DNA from: Urophycis tenuis
Taxonomy: Eukaryota; Chordata; Actinopteri; Gadiformes; Phycidae
Reading direction: 5' to 3'
DNA length: 64,000 nt
Assembly (NCBI GenBank): GCA_036785325.1
Contig: JAXIVH010000087.1
Coordinates: 497,501 to 561,500 of the forward strand
Shown here: one piece after another, positions 1-11,639 of the stretch
Position numbering within the stretch: position 1 is the stretch's first letter
How the letters are laid out: each line of letters begins with the position of its first letter
Notes under the pieces: generated by a model
What the model saw: only the letters and a program-made list of their open reading frames with translations
What the model was told of the DNA's origin: nothing
Database searches by the model: none
Position numbers and translations under genes: made by a program

Positions 1-178
1 CAGCCTCACACCAGGCCCAGCCTCACACCGCTGGGTCTTTTGGTGTGATATTACTGTCAGTGACTAATTTCTAACAGTTGTGATTGTTTAACTGTAGTGA
101 TTCTCGATTATTGTGTACAGTAGTGATTATTGTGTAAAATAGTAGATATTAAATGAGTGATTTTCCATGTAGTTCCAG

Positions 179-3100
179 ATCTGTGTTCAGAGTATAATGG
201 TGGCTGTCACCTGAATGCCAACTGTAACCAAACCAGTTGGCAGACCAACTGCTCCTGTCACTCCGGTTACCGTGGAGATGGATACTCCTGTGAGCCCATC
301 AACAGGTGAAGTCCTCTCAGCACCTCATATTTACTGTAGCTGTATGGCTAGCTCGTTAGCAGGTGCGAGCGGGTTAGTAGGTGCCAACTAGAAGGCCATA
401 CAGCTACAGTGAATATGACGTATTGACATATTTACGTCCATATTTAGATACGTATGAACACGTTACCTGTGTGTGTAAACCAGGTGTATGGAGGAGCTGA
501 ACGGGGGATGCAGTGACTTTGCCACCTGCAAGTTTACTGGACCGGTCAGTCTGTCTGTCTGCCTGCCTACATTTCTCTTCACCTGCCCGTCTGTGTGTCT
601 GTCTGTTTGTCTGTTTGTCTGTTTGTCTGTCTGTCTGAGCCTGTGTCTGGTCTCCAGAGCCAGTGTGAGTAAGCTGGGGTACATGGCTAATGAGCCTGTG
701 TCTGGTCTCCAGAGCCAGTGTGAGTAAGCTGGGGTACATGGCTAATGAGCCTGTGTCTGGTCTCCAGAGCCAGTGTGAGTAAGCTGGGGTACATGGCTAA
801 TGAGCCTGTGTCTGGTCTCCAGAGCCAGTGTGAGTAAGCTGGGGTACATGGCTAATGAGCCTGTGTCTGGTCTCCAGAGCCAGCGTCAGTGTGAGTGTCA
901 GCCGGGGTACGTGGGTAATGGTGTCCAGTGTTTGGAGAGGGTGGTGCCACCAGCGGATCGCTGCCTGGAAGACAACGGAGGCTGCCACGCCCAAGCCTCC
1001 TGCAAGGACCTGCATTACCATGGTAACACTTCCTGCTCTCGTTTATCATTACCATGGTATCACTTCCTGCTCTCGTTTATCATTACCATGGTAACACATC
1101 CTGCCCTCATCCATCATTACTATGGCAACACATCCTGCTCTCATCCATCATTAGGTTGTAGGCGATTGTGAGCGCTTTGTATGTTACAAAAAAAAAAAAA
1201 AACTATACATTGATTCTGAAGGTAGCCTACTAATCAAAATTACAAAACATAAGAGAACTTCTAAAAAAGAAGGCTATTGAGTTCAACAAACAGTTCAGGG
1301 ATTTTCAATTCGGTGCGTGCGTGCTGAGTGTGATTGATTGTGAGAATTGTGAGCCTCCAGCGATTGTTGACACCTAAAGCCTGGTTTATACTTCTGCGTA
1401 GGGATCGCGTCGTCATCACGCAATGGCCACGCCGTTGCTCAGACACCGCCATGAGCCCGTGATACTTCAACGGAGGGATTGCGTTGGATTTACGTCTCAA
1501 AATGCAATTCATTGCCACACCGGTAGAGGGACCAGACCATTCTGGCCATTACATACGGATTTTACTAGCGTTACTAGCGAGTTAAAAAAAGTTTACAGAA
1601 ATTAAATGAAGGCATATATAGGCCTATATATAAAACTTTAGCCTTCATTTCTGTGAACTTTTTTACATACGGACATATATATATATATATATTATATATA
1701 TATATGCGTTGGGATGGCGTCGCCTCGACGCGCGTCTAGGATTTGGGGAGGTGCACGTCGAGGACGTAAAGGGTCCGCAAAGGGTCCGCCGTGGGTCCGC
1801 CGTCCCAACGCGTCGCGTCGACGCGGAAGTATAAACGAAGCATAACTAGGCCTTAACAGACGCACGCTGCAGCCGCCTATATAGCTTTACCCTATCAAAA
1901 TGAAGCGCAGAATATTAAAAATGAACGAAAAGAGCATTATTTCAAATATTTGAAAATGATTATACTTTATTGAAACTAAATTGATCTCACACAATTTTGT
2001 ATGACATTATTATGGACTATTTTTTTCATTCCTTGAATTTCAAGTAAATGCCAGGCACTTCTGATAGGGTGGGCCAGCTGCCAATCATAGTGACACTGGC
2101 CCACATTGGCCCTCATGTGGCTACGCGCCTGTAACACATCCTGCTCTCATCCATCATTACCATGCTAACATATCCTGCTCCCATTCATCATTACCATGGT
2201 AACACTTCCTGCTCTCGTGTATCATTACCATGGTAACACATCCTGCCCTCATCCTCATTACCATGGTAACACATCCTGCCCTCATCCATCATTACTATGG
2301 TAACACATCCTGCTCTCATCCATCATTACCATGGTAACAATTCCTGCTCTCGTTTATCATTACCATGGTAACACATCCTGCCCTCATCCATCATTACCAT
2401 GGTAACACATCCTGCTCTCATCCATCCTTATCGTGGTTACACATCCTGCTCTTGTCCATCTATACATTCAGTTCAAGTTCAAATCTTGTCCAGGTAGTGT
2501 AAATTTGGTTTGACCACATCAAAAACACGACACCTGAAGCCCACAGTAAGAACATATAAGAGAGCAGCCAACCGTAATAACACAATAAACAACATATGCG
2601 TCAGCATTAGACCAACATTGCAACACTTGTTTGGGACAAAAGGAATTGGGCATATTTAGAGTAAATAATGAATTACATTGGAACTCATCAGCCTGCTGCT
2701 ATCTTTATTAAAGCCAAGGGTCTGGGCTCCCTGCGTCTGTTATCATGGGACCCTGTCATAGTTTTCATACTGCATACCACTGCACACTCCTTAGGTTGTT
2801 CCTGCTGAGCTCTGCCTTAATATTTTCCTTATTCCTCAGCTTTACGTCTCCTCCTTTTTTCTACCATCTCTGCATTAAAATTAACATCATTAGAAGCAAT
2901 TTTCCTTTCACTAAAAGCACCCTTCACTACTTTCGAAACCCACAGTTTGTTATGAGGAAGCTGTTTACATCTCTGGTAGAGATCAGACAATCTATACAAA
3001 AGCAGATAGGTGATATTGTCAGTAGATTCTTAGAATTCTGTAGCCTGACATCGCCAGACCAATACGCAGATCATATTAGTCTGGAACCCCTCCCTTCATT

Positions 3101-4903
3101 CTCCATTCCAAAGGGCTGTTATCAACAAGCGCAGACTGTAATTCCTCTATACCCAATTGGATAGGCCTACAACCAATCAGAGCAATGAAACGTGTGACAA
3201 ATTAGCGGAAGCCATCTTAGGTGGTTTTGAAAAAGCCTCAACCACTCTCCCATAGGGCACGCCTCTGTAGAGTCATCCTATTAAACCCACCTCTTATTAG
3301 ATAAATGGTTGACGCCCGATTGTGCCACGTCTGATAGAAATCTGCCCAAACAGTAGGAAGGCCAGACATGATCATCAGGCGAGTGTCCGGTCCATGGTCC
3401 AGCACCCAGTACTCAGGCAGGCACTCAAGCAGTCAACATCTTCACCTCCTTTGAACCCCTTCTCCCTCTCCACACCGCCCCGTATATGGGCATACACGCT
3501 GGCTGGCTATGGTCCAAGGATCCCAGTGAGAGTCCCTTATCAGACTTAATGACACCTTGATGGAGCCATAACAGGTCTAGTTTCGTTGTGGTGTACATAA
3601 ATGGCGGCAATACATGTCAAACGATTTCTTCACATTACAATGACTATCTCCAAATGTAATGTTTGGGGCATCAGGTGAGATGGATTTCAGTTTTTGTGTC
3701 ACTTTAAAAATAATTAGCAGCAGATTTTGCATGGGCCTTGGGAGGTATGCGAATAATTGGGGGAATCCATCATCCATCCATTCACAGCCTTATTCACTTG
3801 TTGGCCATTTACACTGTGCAATGACGCTGGCTATATACTGTTTCTAGCTGTTAGTTTGTAGTCTAGGTCTGGAATCTCTCCTGATTTTAGCTCAGGGTTT
3901 TGTGGGAAACAGCCATTTTGTGGTGAACACGAGCAACATGTGGGCACACAGCAGTGGGCCAGCGGCAGCATGGGTAGCCGTGGTCAAAACTATTTGGCAG
4001 GCTGCGCTTCTCAGTATAAGTTACTGTTGCTAAGCAACTGTCAACAAGCTACCGTCAACATTGCTTAAAGTTCAAGATGGCCGCCAAGCTAAATAAATAG
4101 TAACGTGAAGACATCTTAGTGAAGTGAAAACCTAGTGCACTGAACATTCGATTGTGTCTAACATGTTAGGGTACATAGCAGCTTAGTTAACGTTAGTGTT
4201 TTGAACATGTTTATTGAATTAAAATCATTGAAGTCGTCAGGGAAGAGTCAGACAGACATTTTGGCTCGAGTCTGGGAGGTTGCTAGGTAACTAGTGATAC
4301 TGCGATGGATGTTTCCATTGAGATCTAGAGAAGATGTTGTTCCATATCGACCATCTATACACAATAGGATAATACAAACGATATAAAATACTACAATACA
4401 AACTATGTAAATCAGTAACAGTATATAAATAAATAAGTAAAAAACATATCAAATATTACATAAAATACTATTTAAAATACTATAATGACATTTTGTGTGT
4501 GTGTGCGTGCGTGCGTGTGTGTGTGTATATGTGTGTGCGTGCGTGCGTGTGTGTGTGTGTGTATGTGCGTGCGTGCGTGCGTGTGTGTGTTCAGCCCGTA
4601 CAGCAGGGGTGTTCTACCTCCCCTCCCCCCAGTGGGTCAGGTACCAGATGAACCTGACGGAGGCTCAGACTGCCTGCAGTCAGCAGGGAGCTACGCTAGC
4701 TAGCTTCAAACAGCTATCAGATGCACAGCAGGTACACACACACACACACACACACACATATTTATTTATTGTGGGTCAAGGGGGGGCGGTGCCCTATCGC
4801 CCTCTATGGGCCAGCCGCCACTGTAACCTTAAGACAATATCTTTGTGATGTTAGTCTTGAGAGATGAATCTTAAGATATATATATATATATATATCAATT
4901 TAG

Positions 4904-4937
<34 letters not shown>

Positions 4938-7900
4938 CTGGGGATGCACCTGTGTATAGCAGGGTGGCTGCAGGGGGGCCAGGTGGGCTACCCTATCACC
5001 CAGCCCTCCCCCCGCTGTGGAGAAAACCATGTTGGGGTGGTGCTGTACAAGGAGCCTGTCTCACCCTCCAGCAAGTACGACGCCTACTGCTACAGGCAAA
5101 CAGGTATTGCTTCAGGCAGACATGTACTGATACGGACAGAAAAACAGACAGGTATTGATGCATGCAGACAGACAGACAGACAGACATCTACCCCATCTAC
5201 ATTAATCTATGGCCCTGTTTACAAAAGCTCCTCTGAATCCTCTGATCATTACCGCTAATGTCATATAATGTGACCTGCTAAGCCCTTTGAGACTGCCTTT
5301 AAAGGGGTGGTGTGTAGGATTTAGTAGCACCTAGGGGTGAGTTTGCAGATTGCAACCAATTAAATGCCCACCACTCCATTTCCATTGACATAGGAGAGCT
5401 ACCATGGCCTGTACTGCCAGTAGGTACTTCCAAAATGATAGAATAGTAGAACATCTCTTTTTGCTCTTTGTTTCAAGAATGCAATTTGCTTTAGTAAACA
5501 GGGCCTATGAAAGACACAAGTACTACCTGTGTAGCTGTATGACAGAGTTACAACTTTAACTGTCAATGTAATTTCATTTGTGTGTGTAGATGTGTCTTGT
5601 GTGTGTAACAGTGGTTATGTGGGTGATGGAGGATTCTGTAACGGTGTTGTTATCAGTGTCCTGGCAACAAACACCAACTACAGCCTCTTCTACAAGGTAG
5701 GAGACCTCCACTAATGCCAACACTACAGTCAGGCTAGCTCCAGGTGCTAGGTTAGAGATAGTTAGCTTCAGGTGCTAGGTTACAGATACTTAGCTCCAGG
5801 TACTAGGTTAGAGATGGTTATCTTCAAATGCTAGGTTACCGATAGTTAGGTTCAGATACAAGGTTATAGATGGTTTAGTTAAGGTATTAAGAGATGGTTT
5901 AGTTTAGGTATTAGGTCAGATATAGTTAGGTTAGGTATGAGGTTAGAGATGGTTATCTTCAAATGCTAGGTTACCGATAGTTAGGTTCAGATACAAGGTT
6001 ATAGATGGTTTAGTTAAGGTATTAGGTAAGAGATGGTTTAGTTTAGAACTGGTTAGTTTAGGTATCAGGTTAGAGGTACTCTGGTATCCAGAAGTCCTAC
6101 TATGCTACAGCAGAACTTCTGGGGGGAGAAGGCACAGAGCCTAGGCCAGAAACCAGAAACTGAAAGGCGTGTAGTTACACCTTGTGTCCTGTAGATCTGA
6201 TTCAGGAGACTAAAATATAGTTCAGTTTAGCGTGTGGGTTAGAGATGGTGGTTGAGTTAAGTCTTAAGGCTAACACCGACCTGTTTGTCCGTCTATCTAA
6301 CCTGTCCGTCAGTCTGGCTATCTACCTACTTATCTGTCTGTCTGTTTACTGACCTACCTGCCTGTCTGTAGTTCATCCTGGGTTACAGTGGGTCATCAGT
6401 GAAAGGTAGAGAGCTTCTGGACTTCCTGTCTAGTGGAGGATCTGACGTCATGCTCTTTGTTCCTCACAATGACGGCTTCCTGGCCAATCAGGTACCAGTA
6501 CTACCAGTAGAACTACTGATGGTGCTACCAGTATAACTACCAGTACAACTACAAGTATAACTAGCGTGTGTGTGTGTGTGTGTGTGTCTGTAGACTCTGT
6601 CAGGCAGAGATATAGAGTATCATGTGTCAGCCAATCACAGCAGGCGTCTCTACCAGGACCTCCGCCACCAGGAAACAGTCCGCACCTGGCTGGGAGCCAA
6701 CCTGATCGTTACCCACGGCACCAACCCGGTGAGACACACATAGACACACTCACTCACTCACATTATTGTTCAGGTATTTGATCACGTAATTGATCAAGTA
6801 AATGACCAGGTATTTGATCAGCTAGTTGACCAGGTTATTGACCATGTTATTAACCATATTATTGGTGCGGTTATAGACCAGGTTACTGATGAGGTTATTG
6901 GTTATCTTGACAGACTAATAAACTGGTGAACCAGCAGCTGCTGTTGGACTGGGATGTTCCTGCCACAAACGGGATCATCCACGTGATCCAAGCTCCTCTC
7001 CATGCCCCAGCCCCACAGGTAGGTCTCTCTCCCAGTAAACCAGTAGGTCTCCCAGTATAACCAGTAGTTCTCCCAGTATAACCAGTAGGTTTCCCAGTAT
7101 AACCAGTATGTCATGCTCTACACGGAATATAACCAGTAGGTCTCCCAGTATAACCAGTATGTCATGCTCTACCAGTATAACCAGTAGTTCTCCCAGTATA
7201 ACCAGTATGTCATGCTCTCCCAGTATAACCAGTAGGTCTACCAGTATATCCAGTATGTCATGCTCTCCCAGTATAACCAGTAGGTCTCCCAGTATAACCA
7301 GGTCTCCAAGTAAACCAGTAGTTCTCCCAGTATAACCTGTAGGTCTCCCAGTATAACCAGTAGGTCTCCCAGTATAACCAGTATGTCATGCTCTCCCAGT
7401 ATAACCAGTAGCTCTCCCAGTATAACCAGTAGGTCTCCCAGTATAACCAGTAGGTCTCCCAGTAAACCGGTAGTTCTCCCAGTATAACCAGTAGGTCATG
7501 CTCTCCCAGTATAACCAGTAGGTCTCCCAGTATAACCAGTAGGTCTCCCAGTAAACCGGTAGTTCTCCCTGTATAACCAGTAGGTCTCCCAGTAAACCGG
7601 TAGTTCTCCCTGTATAACCAGTAGGTCTCCCAGTATAACCGGTAGTTCTCCCAGTATAACCAGTAGGTCTCCCAGTATAACCGGTAGTTCTCCCAGTATA
7701 ACCAGTAGGTCTCCCAGTATAACCAGCAGGTCTCCCAGTAAACCGGTAGTTCTCCCAGTATAACCAGTAGGTCTCCTAGTATAACCAGCAGGTCTCCCAG
7801 TAAACCGGTAGTTCTCCCAGTATAACCAGTAGGTCTCCCAGTATAACCAGCAGGTCTCCCAGTAAACCGGTAGTTCTCCCAGTATAACCAGTAGGTCTCC

Positions 7901-10467
7901 CAGTATAACCAGCAGGTCTCCCAGTAAACCAGTAGTTCTCTTAGTATAACCAGTAGGTATCTCTCTCCCAGTATAACCAGTAGGTCTTTACAGCACCCTG
8001 CATGTGGTCAAGAAGTCAGTTTCTAAGCAACAACAACGTGATGTTGTAACCCAGGGTTATCTATCAACCATGTGAACTCCTGTGTGTGACAGGTAAAGAC
8101 CTCTAGCTCTACAAGCCCCACCGCCTCCAGCAGTATGTCCGCCATCTTTGTAGTTCTTCTGTTGTGTGGGCTGGCGGCGGGAGGTGGGGGCTACTTCCTG
8201 TGGAGACGTCAGAAAAACCCCTTCAACTTCCACTACTTCAAAGTAAGTTCCCCCCCACACACACTCGATTTAGGGGCAGCCGCGGCCTACTGGTTAGGGC
8301 TTCGGACTTGAAACCGGAGGGTTGCCGGTTCTAAGCCCGACCAGTACGAACGACTGAAGTGAGCAAGGCACCTAACCCCTCACTGCTCCCCGAGCGCCGC
8401 TGTTGCAGGCAGCTCACTGCATCGGGTTTAAGTGTGTGCTTCACCTCACTGTGTGCCTCACCATCACTGTGTTTCACTAATTCACGATTGGGTTAAATAC
8501 AGAGACCAAAATTTCCCTCACAGGATCAAAAGAGTAATTCTTCTTCTTCTTCTTCTTTTTCTTCTTCTATACATATATATGATGGTATTATATGGGATAA
8601 TGTATAAATGTCATTATCAGGAAATAAACCCCAACAGATCATCGTGATTATCCCGCTTATTACACGGCTACTAACTAAATCAATCATTTGTCCAAAAAAT
8701 ACAAACGTCATATAAATCATACTTATCCATATCAAAGCCACACCAAAGGACATGTGTTGTATTTGTGTTTCAGAATGAGACTGACGCCATCCCAGCATCC
8801 ATGATGTCCATGGAAAACCCTCTGTACTGCGAAAACACTGTCAGTACACATAAACACACACTGTCACTATTACTACACACAAACAGACACATTGTCACCC
8901 TGGGCCTCTATGCTGTTGTTACATGGGCATCTATCACCATGTTGTTAACATGGGCCTCTAATCACTATGTTAGAACATGGGCCTCTAATCACTATGTTGT
9001 AACATGGGCCTCTAATTACTATGTTGTAACATGGGCCTCTAATCACTATGTTGTAACATGGGCCTCTAATTACTCTGTTGTAACATGGGCCTCTATCACC
9101 ATGTTGTTACATGGGCCTCTAATTACTATGTTGTTAACATGGGCCTCTATCACCATGTTGTTACATGGGCCTCTAATTACTATGTTGTAACATGGGCCTC
9201 TATCATCATGTTGTTACATGGGCCTCTATTCACTATATTGTAACATGAGCCTCTATCATCATGTTGATACATGGGCCTCTATCATCATGTTGTTACATGG
9301 GCCTCTAATCACTGTTGTAACATGGGCCTCTAATCACTATGTTATAACGTGGGCCTAACCTTAACCTTAAGTGTTACGCATCTTAACTACTCAATTTTCA
9401 GTTCAGTTTTATATATATATATATATGTAACAAGCCGCAATGGTAGCGGCAGTGAAAACATCAATAGCGATAGCAGCAGAAATAGTGATGGTAAATATGA
9501 ATAGTGTATGATAATAACAATGATAAATAGAAACAATAATAACATTAGTAATGATAACAATAACAATAATGATATTACAAGTAAAAAGAACAGATTCTAT
9601 AGGAAATGAAAATAAATGGAAATGGAGGCATCAGATGGTCCCAGAGGCACCTGCATGGGCGAGAGAGCACAAGACTCTGGGGACAAAGTGTGAGTTAGTG
9701 ACATAGTAGTGGTTAAGTGTGAACCTGAATAGCCTTAACAATAAGCCTTATCGAGGAGGAAGGCTTTAAGTTTACTCTTGAATGTAGACAGGGTGTCTGC
9801 CTCCCGAACCCAAACTGGGGTCCGGTTCCACAGGAGAGGACCTTGATAGCTGAAGGCTCTTGCTCCTAATTTACCTTTAGATATTCTAGGAACCACAAGT
9901 AACCCTTCAGTCAAGGAGTGCAGTGGTCTAGTGGATAGTACGGTATTATAAGATATGATGGTGTCTGACCATTAAGAGCTTTGTAGGTTAGGAGAAGGAT
10001 TTCAGATTATATTCTGTGTTTTACGGGGAACCAGTGTGGAGCAGCTAATGTTGAAGTAATGTGATCTCATTTCGTGGTTCCTGTCAGAACACGAGCAGCA
10101 GCATTCTGGATCAGCTGTTAAGTCTTTAGAGACTTATTGGAATAGCCTCATAATAGGGAGTTGTAGTAGTCCAGCCGAGATGTAACAAACACATGGACTA
10201 ATCTTTCAGCATCCTTTTGAGACAGGATGTGCCGGAATTTTGCAATGATACGTCAGTGAAAGAAGGCAGTCCTCAAAATTTGCTTCATATATGAGCTGAA
10301 GGACATATGCTGATCAAAGATGACTCCCAGATTCCTTACAGAGTCTGATCAACTGCATGTCGTTAGTAATGGGTTAGATGTGGTAACTACATGGTGTGTT
10401 TCTCTTCCAGGACTCAGCGGCTCCTGACCTTGTAGATCCGTCCTCTATTGGGGAGGGGATGCAGTAG
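179..10467 (+). CDS. stab1: Stabilin-1-like scavenger receptor, 3' part (12 exons, 5' end outside window)
   Basis: Stabilins are large endocytic receptors of sinusoidal endothelium and macrophages. Exons: 179-305, 484-544, 878-1022, 4595-4731, 4938-5103, 5590-5696, 6372-6491, 6594-6728, 6914-7018, 8093-8242, 8774-8839, 10411-10467. All junctions are AG/GT and phases agree throughout, giving about 458 residues to a TAG stop. Order: EGF-like repeats (cysteine-rich, NGGC and GYxGxG motifs), a Link (hyaluronan-binding type) domain over exons 4595-4731 and 4938-5103 (VFYLPSPQ... to YCYRQ), a half EGF (CVCNSGYVGDGGFC), a FAS1 domain over three exons (LFVPHNDGFLANQ; NGIIHVIQAPL), one membrane segment (AIFVVLLLCGLAAG) followed by WRRQK, and a tail with an NPLY motif that may serve endocytosis. 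The choice of stab1 over stab2 rests on neighbours whose human orthologues are on 3p; the tail alone does not decide it. Confidence 0.88.
637..877 (+). repeat. 55-bp minisatellite copying a stab1 3' splice site
   Basis: Four almost identical 55-bp units start at 637, 692, 747 and 802. A fifth start at 857 runs into the real exon at 878. Each unit carries the acceptor tctccag, the first bases of the exon, and then a donor-like gtgagtaag. The units are degenerate copies of the exon's own 5' edge. Confidence 0.9.
1012..2460 (+). repeat. Minisatellite copying the stab1 donor site, split by a ~1-kb insert
   Basis: The exon ending at 1022 has CATTACCATG then gtaacac. Units of about 36 bp built on ttaccatggtaacac..tcctgctctc repeat from 1012 to about 1151 and again from about 2133 to 2460. 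The roughly 980 bases between are an insertion (A-rich run at 1189, MITE at 1378-1853, hAT-like end near 2120) that broke a once continuous array. Confidence 0.85.
1378..1853. mobile_element. PIF/Harbinger-type MITE, copy 1
   Basis: Ends are inverted (AGCCTGGTTTATACTTCTG on the left; the right end reads ...GAAGTATAAACGAAGC...GGCCT). Flanking TAA at 1375-1377 and 1854-1856 fits a 3-bp target duplication. A second copy lies at 22954-23425. An internal (TA)n tract is at about 1676-1705. No transposase is encoded. Confidence 0.65.
2461..4490. other. stab1 intron, no gene recognised
   Basis: This is unique-looking AT-rich intron between the exons at 878 and 4595. The 139-codon frame at 2745-3164 has no recognisable domain and no codon structure I would trust. 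No RNA gene was seen. Confidence 0.5.
4495..4590 (+). repeat. (GT)n/(GTGC)n tract abutting the stab1 Link-domain exon
   Basis: An imperfect TG/TGCG repeat runs into ttcag at the acceptor of the exon starting at 4595. Similar pure (GT)n tracts precede the exons at 4938 and 6594. Confidence 0.9.
5700..6080 (+). repeat. Degenerate ~33-bp minisatellite
   Basis: Units of the form ggtgctaggttagagatagttagc occur about ten times in the stab1 intron after the exon ending at 5696. They diverge towards the right. Confidence 0.7.
7019..7985 (+). repeat. ~950-bp minisatellite starting at a stab1 donor site
   Basis: The array begins at the donor of exon 6914-7018 (CCACAG then gtaggtctctctccc). It consists of many units of tctcccagtataaccagtag and variants with aaaccggtag. 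Most units carry CAGTAGGT, which resembles the real donor. The middle contains a ~60-bp higher-order unit (7540-7930). Confidence 0.9.
8273..8530 (+). mobile_element. tRNA-derived SINE
   Basis: The head (ggggcagccgcggcctactg gttagggcttcgg) is followed by a B-box-like ggttctaagccc. A SINE body (gagcaaggcacctaacccc) and tail (gggttaaatacagagac) come next. It lies in the stab1 intron between 8242 and 8774. Confidence 0.7.
8923..9357 (+). repeat. 26-28-bp minisatellite in stab1 intron
   Basis: About 16 copies of acatgggcctctaatcacta tgttgt occur with small variations. A (TA)n stretch at 9412-9426 follows it. Confidence 0.9.
9740..10345. mobile_element. Dispersed teleost repeat, probably LINE-derived
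   Basis: The block from aagccttatcgaggaggaag to gattccttacagagtctg matches, from memory, a sequence very common in fish genomes (ggttccacaggagaggacct tgatagctgaaggctc). No long frame remains. The exact family is not resolved. Confidence 0.5.
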
Positions 10468-10732
10468 AACCAGAAGAAAACAGACGTTTTGGTTCCATCC
10501 GAGCGGAAATAGCATCTGGTTTCACATTCAGAGGAAAGGCTAACAATACAATAATGCAGGGTTGCAAGAAGAAGTGGTTACTCTGAATAGGGTTACATGG
10601 TATTATACATCGATAGTGATATTGGTAGCTTGTTCTCATCATGGCTGTTTTAACCCAGAATGCAAAGATAACAGATACGTTTCCTCAAAGTATTTTAGAT
10701 CAAAGTTCTTTGAATGTAAAGATCTATCTATC

Positions 10733-10738
10733 AATAAA
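10733..10738 (+). other. stab1: stab1 polyadenylation signal
   Basis: AATAAA lies 266 bases after the stab1 stop codon and is followed by a TG-rich stretch (GTGTGTTCTTTTAGTCTGT), as expected for a cleavage site near 10755. Bases 10468-10755 would be the 3' UTR. Confidence 0.7.
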
Positions 10739-10979
10739 AGAGTGTGTTCTTTTAGTCTGTCTCAATGATCTCAGACCCACAGACTTCTACAGACAGACCT
10801 AAAGACGTATTTGGCTACTTAGTATGTGGCTACTGAACATGTTAGCCTATTAAGCTATTAGGTTACTTAGCATGTTATGCCTCATGGCTTGTTAGGCTAC
10901 TTAGCATGTAAGGAAACTTTACAGCCTCACATGCTGTAAAGTTTAGCCTTACCATGCTAGGGTTAGTGTTAGGCTTCAG

Positions 10980-11395
10980 GTTCATTGTGTAGGGTTAGGG
11001 TTAGGATTAGGATTAGGGTTGTGGTTAGGGATATGGTTAGTGTTAGGGTTCGTATTAGGGTTCATTGTCTAGGGTTAGTGTTAAGGTTCAGGTTCATTGT
11101 CTAGGATTAGTGTTAGGATTAGAGTTCATTGTCTAGGGGGTTAGTGTTAGGATTAGAGTTCATTGTCTAGGGGGTTAGTGTTAGGATTAGGGTTCATTGG
11201 CTAGAGTTAGTGTTCTTGTTTGGGTTCATTGTCTAGGGTTAGTGTTAGGTTACAGTTGATTGTCTAGGGTTAGTGTTAGGATTAGGGTTGATTGTCTAGG
11301 GTTAGTGTTAGGTTTAGGGTTCATTGTCTAGGGTTAGTGTTCGGATTAGGGTTGATTGTCTTGGGTTAGGGTTATGGTTAGTGATGGTGTCCATT
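10980..11395 (+). repeat. Degenerate telomere-like repeats
   Basis: Runs such as agggttagggttaggattag grade into ~32-bp units of the form gggttagtgttaggattagg gttcattgtcta. They lie just downstream of stab1, on the G-rich strand in plus orientation. Confidence 0.8.
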
Positions 11396-11639
11396 GTCTA
11401 CTGTGTTGTCTGTGCTTGTCTATTTAAGTTGATGGCCACTTCCATGTGTTCATCTGTTGCCATAGTCTGAAGTTCTTACCTCTACCAAGAATCATAATAA
11501 ATTTATTTTAAGGTGTAAATCTTGGAGATTTCTGTTTCCTTTCGCCACACCTTTGAGGATAAGCGGCCATTTTTCCCAGAGATATCAACAGTGTGACGAC
11601 ACCCAGCTCATAACATTCACGAGTTCATAACATTCACAA

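Noticed and set aside
2745..3164. 139-codon frame in a stab1 intron
   Set aside because: No domain, AT-rich composition, no splice context; likely chance.
7108..7335. Ser/Thr-rich 75-codon frame
   Set aside because: Lies wholly in the stab1 intronic minisatellite.
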